Both the position numbers and the translations under genes were made by a program. Shown here in pieces: positions 63,246 to 64,000 of a stretch of DNA of 64,000 nucleotides. Below the pieces are notes generated by a model, which saw only the letters and a list, made by a program, of their open reading frames with translations, ran no database searches and was not told where the DNA came from. Source of the stretch: Siphonodentalium dalli (taxonomy: Eukaryota > Mollusca > Scaphopoda > Gadilida > Siphonodentaliidae); contig CP136063.1 of NCBI GenBank assembly GCA_032622095.1, forward strand, positions 177,981,956-178,045,955, written 5' to 3'. Positions within the stretch are counted from its first letter, which is position 1; the number at the start of each line of letters is the position of its first letter.

Positions 63246-64000
63246 TTTTATCCTTATCAGATTTGTGAAAATGGGATCACAAAGTCAAATAAGGGCAGAG
63301 CAAGAGACTTAACTATTTCACTACATAGTAATTCTTAAAATATGTTTGCAAGAACTAGTTGGCTTATATAGAATGGAATGTTCTTCCTTGACTGCAATTC
63401 AGATTTTTTTAATGGGGTCACCTGGTCAAATAGGGGCCAAGCGAAGGACAGTTTCCCTCTTAATATGCTTCCTTCACAAGGACCATCAGGTCTATTTGAC
63501 TGATATTTATGATATGTATGAAGGGTTCTTTGGTGTCTGGGATTCAAATTTATTCAGATGTGGTCACCAGGTTAAAAGGGTGGGACCAGGGACATAACTA
63601 TATGTCTCTATAGTAATTCTTAAAATGTCTTCTCAAGGGATTTTGGACTATTTAGCTTACATATAGTATGGAGGAATCAGGAAGATCCTTTAGTGACTGA
63701 GATACAGATTTGTTAAAATGAGGTCAACCTGTCAAGAAATGGCAGTCTATGGGGAGTTAACACTTTTGTGTCCAATAAAATCATAGAAATACCAAATTCA
63801 TTAAAACATCTACCTTGGAACCACCTGACTGATTGGTCTGACATACATGTATTGTGTTTTGGGTCCATGGATAATTGGGCTTCAAACATGTTTAAATGGT
63901 TTTAGAAAAAGGCGCTTGTGAGATTGGAAATTTCCAACAATTGAGAAAGTTTGAGGTGTCGGTTGTGAAATTCCAACCTAAGACTTGGGAGTCTGGATCC
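63246..64000. repeat. decayed units of the 60917 repeat family
   Basis: AGGGCAGAGCAAGAGACTTA, TTCTTAAAATGTCTTCTCAAG and CAGATTTGTTAAAATGAGGTC recall the units at 61030-61760, at lower similarity. The last 80 bp contain GGAAATTTCCAAC as at 5690-5890. Frames here are repeat shadows. Confidence 0.6.

Noticed and set aside
56315-64000. Possible downstream TMEM245 exons.
   Set aside because: None of the conserved C-terminal landmarks of the family can be recognised; the region is repeats, so the next exon is presumed to be beyond the window.

Overview
This is a window of animal nuclear DNA. It has spliced genes with GT-AG introns, is AT-rich, and is packed with DNA transposons. The repeats are of kinds I associate with molluscs and related lophotrochozoans: degenerate tandem units around the word GGCCATAACTC, terminal hairpins followed by (GTCC)n, and short-hairpin non-autonomous elements. 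The likeliest source is a mollusc or other lophotrochozoan, but that is inference from repeat style and the species cannot be read from the sequence. I see no prokaryotic features, CRISPR array, rRNA or intact tRNA gene.

Two host genes are well supported and lie head to head, with about 373 bp between their start codons. On the minus strand (13867-35609) is a complete six-exon gene for DRC12/CCDC153, a small coiled-coil subunit of the ciliary nexin-dynein regulatory complex. All its splice phases agree and it predicts 198 residues. On the plus strand (from 35983) are the first eight coding exons of TMEM245, a multipass membrane protein of the AI-2E transporter-like family. They encode 511 residues in continuous phase, and the conserved C-terminal half lies beyond 64000. 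The shared spacer holds a CCAAT box and an imperfect RFX X-box, which suits the cilium gene. A lone zinc-finger-like exon (3417-3559, minus) sits inside a transposon.

Layout: 1-13866, repeats with no complete gene (a palindromic tandem array, a long-TIR element, two Helitrons, tandem arrays, a hAT-like element). 13867-35609, DRC12 with large introns filled by MITEs, a complete degenerate hAT transposon (15590-18183), a 57-bp tandem repeat that duplicates a splice donor, a 5.4-kb fold-back and nested DNA transposons. 35983-56314, TMEM245 exons; the introns hold a MULE-like element with a 9-bp target duplication, a second 5.1-kb fold-back whose loop is an inverted satellite, a Deu-type SINE, and palindromic TTAA and TA elements. 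56315-64000, presumed TMEM245 intron with two head-to-tail Helitrons, hairpin-headed tandem repeats and a cluster of fold-back repeats.

The genes do not form a pathway; they share a promoter region. I do not see a novel protein-coding system. The most unusual signals are structural: tandem in-frame splice donors in DRC12, two related giant fold-backs, and several transposon families carrying arrays of recognisable transcription-factor-like words.
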